From positions 22,051,123-22,115,122 of the forward strand of contig NC_062224.1 in assembly GCF_902686445.1 (NCBI RefSeq): a stretch of 64,000 bases of DNA, in the 5' to 3' direction. Of the stretch, positions 59,531-64,000 are shown in pieces. The notes beneath the pieces are model-generated. The model did not search any database and had not been told where the DNA came from. It saw nothing but the letters and a program-made list of their open reading frames with translations. Both the position numbers and the translations under genes were made by a program. Within the stretch, counting starts at the first letter, position 1. Every line of letters starts with the position of its first letter. The stretch is from Sciurus carolinensis (lineage: Eukaryota; Chordata; Mammalia; Rodentia; Sciuridae).

Positions 59531-60774
59531 TTATACTATTTACTACATGTAATAGGAGGCCATCTTCTCAGTCTCCTCTGTCTCTCTGCATGTTACTTGG
59601 GATTCCTGGACTGAAATCCTAAGAAAAAGACTTGCAAGTCATTAAATATGAAGCAAAACAAAACACACTAAATATTGTCCTGAAGTTTCAAATTCAGATA
59701 ATTTCAGATGATTATAGGTATAATAATTATAGATGATTATAGGCATAACTATTCAAGAGGAATACATCTCATTTCCCCCTAGAATTGGCAATAAAACAGA
59801 AGGACATGGATAAAATGGGGAAAGAGAAAAAGCCTTCTAAGAAAATGCCCATCCTAATTTCATTCTGTATTCTTTTTGATAGTAACTGAATGAGGTCGAA
59901 TTTGTGTTATGTTCACATTCTTAAATCTAATCCTAACATTTAACGTCAGTCAGGTGTCAGCCTGGTAAAGTGAGTCAGAGTTTAGTAAGGGGCTCTCTTC
60001 ACATGCCTTGGACATTCCATGTGAGACAGGTGAAAATATTTGGAAAGCAACTCAAAAACAATTTCAAATTTGATGGTGCTGTTTTGCTAATTTAAAATTC
60101 TGCAAAAAAAAAAATGTACAAAGATTGTGTATTGTTCTCTATAGAGAACAATCTTGCCTACCAAGAAAATCCTAAGAAGTATACCAAAAGTTGGAGAATT
60201 AATGACAAAAAAATTATTTTAGAAGAGATATATAATAAATATTGGTCAATAACTGAATAATTGCATAATATTTGTTTCAAGGAATTTCCAAAAGAAAACA
60301 AAATTTGAATCATGAGTAAAATTTGTTAGTTGTTTTTAAACTTCAGTTTCTTTCACAGAGCAATTTAATGTGAATCTTTGCAAAAGCCCCACAAGGTATA
60401 TTTTTATATAAAAAAACAAGAAAATATGGAATAAAAGAACTATATATGAGTACTTTTACAAAAGCCTGATCATAGCCAGTATAAGGAAATTTCTGGATTG
60501 TATTCAGATAGAATTTTATTTTTCTTCTGTGACTGCAGATATTGACCCCTCAGGACAGAGATGTGAAACTTACATTTCTTTAGACAGATTCTAACTTATC
60601 CTAATGGTTGCCTATAGCTGTGCTGCTGCTTCTATTTTTTTTTCAACAACTCTTTGTTATAAGAACATCAGTAATGGAAAAATTTCAAAGGAATGAGATT
60701 TAGAGATTGCTCAAATACTCTTTTCCCTCCAACTTTTATATAATCTATTCTTTGCATTATATCTTTATCCTAAA
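59531..60774. other. Unassigned AT-rich sequence with a perfect palindrome
   Basis: No named element. A 22-bp perfect palindrome (half-site ATTGTTCTCTA) lies at 60131-60152, and a local duplication of AGATGATTATAGG at about 59706-59745. Confidence 0.5.
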
Positions 60775-60980
60775 CATAAAACACTTATATAACACTTATT
60801 TTTTTAGAAACACTGACATACTTTATTGCATGTGATCGATGTTAAGTACTATTTTCCTTTTATTTTTTGCAATTGACCAAACTGTGGTTCAGTGTGGTTA
60901 AAAGATGTTCCCAAGGTAAGAAATGAGATAGTGACAGTATCAAGTCTAAAATCTAGGATTCCTGATTCTTAATCTGTTTT
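60775..60980 (-). mobile_element. MIR SINE, antisense
   Basis: TACTTTATTGCATGTGATCG, TTAAGTACTATTTTCC, AATTGACCAAACTGTGGTTC, CAGTGTGGTTAAAAGATG, CCCAAGGTAAGAAATG and CAAGTCTAAAATCTAGGATT follow an inverted MIR. Confidence 0.6.
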
Positions 60981-60989
60981 CCTTTTGAA

Positions 60990-61521
60990 TACTGTTGGCC
61001 CTCCATATTAACAGATTCCCAGATTCCATATCTGTGGATTCCACTAACTCTGGGTCAAAATACTAAAAAAGTTGGGCACAGCAGTGGTGCATACCTGTAA
61101 TCTCAGTGATTCAGGAGGCTGAGGCAGGAGGATCACAAGTTTGAGGCCAGCCTCAGCAATTTAGTGAAACACTGTCTCAAAATAAAAAGAAATCAAACAG
61201 AGTGGTAAGGCACCCCTGGGTTTAATGCCCAATATTAAAAAAAAAAAAAAACAAAAACAAAAAACCAAAACTGGGTCTGTACTGAACATGCACAGACCTT
61301 TTCCCCTTGTCCTTACTTCCTAAATAACAGTATGACAACCATTTAAATAGCATTTATATTGTACTATAAGTAGAGTCCAGTGAAGTGCATAAGAGGTTGT
61401 GTATAGGTGAAATGCAAATACTGTGTCACATCACATGAGGCAGCTGAGCATCCTTGGGTTTTGGTAGCAGATGGTGGGGTCCTGGAACCAATCCCCTGCA
61501 GATACCAAGGAATGACTGTAT
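60990..61521. mobile_element. Tigger/MER2-like DNA transposon, split by a SINE
   Basis: Left terminus TACTGTTGGCCCTCCATAT, with TCTGTGGATTCCACTAAC, and right terminus GGTCCTGGAACCAATCCCCT, GCAGATACCAAGGAATGACT, GTA are inverted relatives, as in pogo/Tigger-group nonautonomous elements, and abut TA. Internal CTGAACATGCACAGACCTTT and CATTTATATTGTACTATAAG match the family as I remember it. A B1-ID SINE occupies 61071-61270. Confidence 0.7.
61071..61270 (+). mobile_element. Dimeric B1-ID SINE, older copy
   Basis: GTTGGGCACAGCAGTGGTGC, TTCAGGAGGCTGAGGCAGGA, GAGGCCAGCCTCAGCAATTT and CACTGTCTCAAAATAAAAAG form the B1 half. The ID half is degenerate (GGTAAGGCACCCCTGGGTTT, AATGCCC) before a long A-rich tail. 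Inserted into the DNA transposon, so younger than it. Confidence 0.88.
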
Positions 61522-63084
61522 ACCTTGAAATATTTTAATAAAGACACAGTTAAGAATGGTCTCAAACCTCTTACATTACTGATGGGCTTATAGAATAAGA
61601 TATATGAAAATATATTCTCTATTGGTACTGGTTGAAGAATTTGACTCCAAAATTCAAAAGTGATTAACATTTCAGCTGTACATTCCTTTAAAAGTAAAAA
61701 TAAATAAAAAATTTCCCTAGCTCCTAGTGCTTTAAAATCGATCATTTGTTATCAATTTTTAGAGCAGAGAAATGCTAAAAAAACATGTAATAAAGATATC
61801 ACCACCCAGTCTAAAGGGGGGTATGCTAGTAGCCGACGACATGTCTGTGTAGAGAATGAATACGTGCAGAATGAAAGCTGACCCTGAACTCTGTGTGTTT
61901 CTCCCATTCAGCTGGTGTTCATTTAAGTTACTTTTGCTTTCCGTGGTTGAGAGTCAACCTCTGAGAACACACTCAACTTCTTCCTCGGCTGCACCCTACT
62001 GAGTAGGTTAAAAATGAGATACTTCTAACAAAGCCAGCAGGTTGCTCCATCTGACCCCCAGATCTGCTAGAGTTTCCTGGCCCCTGGCTGCTGTGGCTAC
62101 TTCTACAATCACTTTTCCTAGGCCCGCTTCCCGCAGAGCTTGTGTCTTTCACAAAGGACTCTCACTGAAAAACAACTGGTAGGGTCAGGCATATAGATGC
62201 ACGAGGGACAACCCCTTTTGAATGAATATAAGGCCACAGACTTTCCCAGGAAAGTGTTGTTAGGGAAAAAAAAAATGTTTTCTGATCCAAATGTGAAGAC
62301 ATCAATTTTATCGTCCACAAAGTGAGCAATAAGAGAGATATGTGGTTGCTGAAATCAAAGTGGGAAAGTCTCTACAGTGTCAGCTATTTTTATTGTTATT
62401 CTTTGTAAAGAATAGGCCAACAGACTAAAAAGAACAAATTTTAAAGATGAACACATCTGGATGGTGATTTCTCTATTAATACCTGTGGACTCCACAGCCT
62501 CCCTCAGCACAGAAGGCTCCACCCACACTGTCACATTCAGGGTAGATTGGAAATTCGGGTAAGTGCACCTTAAAGAGCAAGCAACACTTCATGTTTGTGA
62601 AATGATTTGGAGAAATAAATGTTTCATCTGGGACATTTGGTTCCACAAATAATCCACTAAACCTGGGCACAACTATTGTTTCTATGTCAATGATTTGAAA
62701 GTAACTCAATTTATAAGTGATGTTAATGGGTTTTAGAAGTACACAACTTCAAACAGGGGTAGAGATAGCTGGGAGTAAGAACAGGGGTGTTTCAGCACTC
62801 CAAAATTAATTATTCTCAATAACTAGTTGATTGCCATGTATCCCTGGCTCAACTGTATGGTTGTTCTGAGAAGCACCCCAAATATTATCAAGTACCACCT
62901 GAGTGCTACATGCTAAGGATACAAAGGTGAATGGTACTCTTTCCCTGAACTTACAGAGATCAATTCTGTCATGAATTGGAAAGAAGAGCATTTGTTCTCT
63001 GAGACTCTCCCTGGTAGAGGTCTTTCACCTTCAAATCTACTCTCTATCCACATCTCCATCTGGAGATTTCAGTTTAGGGGCTTG
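61522..63084. other. Unassigned noncoding sequence
   Basis: No named element. Weak old LINE-tail resemblance at 62885-62965 (GAGTGCTACATGCTAAGGAT). The 104-codon minus frame at 61431-61745 overlaps the DNA transposon and has no motif. Confidence 0.4.
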
Positions 63085-63526
63085 TGTCGGTCAGATTTTT
63101 ATCACTGTGACAAAATACCCGAAAAGAACAACTTAGAGGAGAAAATATTTATTTTGGTTCATGATTTCAGAGATTTCAGTCCATGGTTGGTGAGCTCCAT
63201 TGCTTTGGGTCTAGGGTGAGCAGCCCATCATGGTGGAAGGCAATTGAGAAGCAGAGAAGGAGAGATGGGGTGGGGAGAAAGGGAAGGAAAGGAAGTGGTC
63301 AGGGACAAGACAGAGTCCCCACGGCATTTCCCAATGACCTACTTCCTCCATGCCCTGGTTGCCTACAGTTTTTAGTGCTTCCCAGTAGTTCCTCAGTTAT
63401 CAGTGGATTAATCCACTGACGAGGTCATGGCCATGATCTAATTGCATCCCAAAAGCACCTACTGCACTGGGAGCCAAGTTTTCAGCACATAGCTTTTGGG
63501 GAACATACCAGTTCTAAACTATAATA
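63085..63526 (-). mobile_element. MaLR-type solo LTR (MTE-like), antisense
   Basis: TGTCGGTCAGATTTTTATCA, CTGTGACAAAATACCCG, AATATTTATTTTGGTTCATG, TCAGTCCATGGTTGG, TGACCTACTTCCTCC and ACATAGCTTTTGGGGAACAT give the inverse order of the copy at 21169-21541 and the same order as 422-855. The overlapping open frames are incidental. Confidence 0.72.
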
Positions 63527-63965
63527 GCGCTTCAGTATGGCGATATCAATATGAAGGCTACAAAGTTTAGGTTATATAGATAAATACATTCTAGAGATTT
63601 AATGAGCAATACACTATCTATAGTAACAATATAATGTATATTTGAAATTTACTAATAGTAGCATGTGCATGCACCCACATCTCAAACTGTGTGAAGAGAT
63701 GGCTATAATAATTAGCTTTTCCGTGGTAATCATTTCAATATTTGCATAAACATTGTACCTGTGCACCTTAAAAAATATATAATTTTTATAAAAGTTTTTT
63801 AAAAATGCACTGTGAACACTAAAACTCAAAAATCATTTTGTTTCTTTGGGTGAAGAAAGCAGAAAATCTTCCCTCCAAAACCAGCAATTTAAGCCACTAG
63901 GAGAGAATAGTGTGGTGAAATCAGACAGATGGGAGAGGAGAGGTGTCAGGAAAGTTCAACTTCTA
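63527..63965. other. Unassigned AT-rich sequence
   Basis: Nothing recognised. Confidence 0.4.
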
Positions 63966-64000
63966 GGGCTGGGGATATAGCTCAGTTGGTAGAGTGCTTG
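63966..64000 (+). mobile_element. ID SINE, cut by the window edge
   Basis: GGGCTGGGGATATAGCTCAG, TTGGTAGAGTGCTTG is the 5' end of an ID element with an intact A box (TAGCTCAGTTGG). The rest lies beyond the window. It matches the inverted copy at 46966-47055 closely, so it is probably a young insertion. Confidence 0.9.

Noticed and set aside
1..64000. CRISPR arrays, operons or other prokaryotic systems
   Set aside because: No regularly spaced direct repeats or dense coding; repeats and base composition are mammalian.

Overview
The window is nuclear DNA from a mammal, most likely a squirrel-family rodent (Sciuridae: ground squirrel, marmot or tree squirrel). The diagnostic repeats are four copies of a dimeric SINE that joins a 7SL-derived B1-like left half to a tRNA-Ala-derived ID right half. 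Free ID elements, an L1 lineage present as both old and fairly young copies, and rodent-type MaLR LTRs are also present. The host assignment is an inference from repeats.

No host protein-coding gene, rRNA, functional tRNA, CRISPR array or bacterial-type system could be supported. Apart from pieces of LINE-1 ORF1/ORF2, the open frames are short, lack domain signatures and look like chance frames in noncoding DNA. The window therefore reads as intergenic or intronic sequence dominated by mobile-element remnants.

Layout: 0-8.5 kb holds old MIR/L2/L1 relics, an antisense MaLR LTR and one L1 3' fragment with target-site duplications. 8.5-13.2 kb holds an antisense L1 scrap, a sense L1 3' half, and a long antisense ancient L1 that itself received a SINE with a (GA)n tail and a younger L1 3' fragment. 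13.7-23.8 kb holds several MaLR/ERVL LTRs, MIR, L2 and a Tigger-like relic. 23.8-30.3 kb is repeat-poor. 30.4-38.3 kb has a lone ID, L1 3' fragments, and a CpG-rich ERV2-type solo LTR with an exact 6-bp target duplication, nested inside an older MaLR LTR. 41.1-47.1 kb is a near-full-length L1 with a tandem-monomer 5' UTR, broken ORF1 and ORF2, a G-rich 3' UTR and an antisense ID in its tail. 48.3-52.3 kb has two more L1 3' regions, one with an internal inverted L1 segment. About 54.1-59.5 kb is a decayed ancient L1 interrupted by an LTR and a SINE. 60.8-64 kb has MIR, a Tigger-like DNA transposon split by a SINE, an antisense MaLR LTR and an ID cut by the window edge.

The observations most worth following are the L1 5' monomers, the CpG-rich ERV2 LTR promoter, the recurring G-quadruplex motif in the L1 3' UTRs, the inverted L1 segment, and a few unique stretches that look like candidate noncoding elements. 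No previously undescribed multi-gene system was seen.
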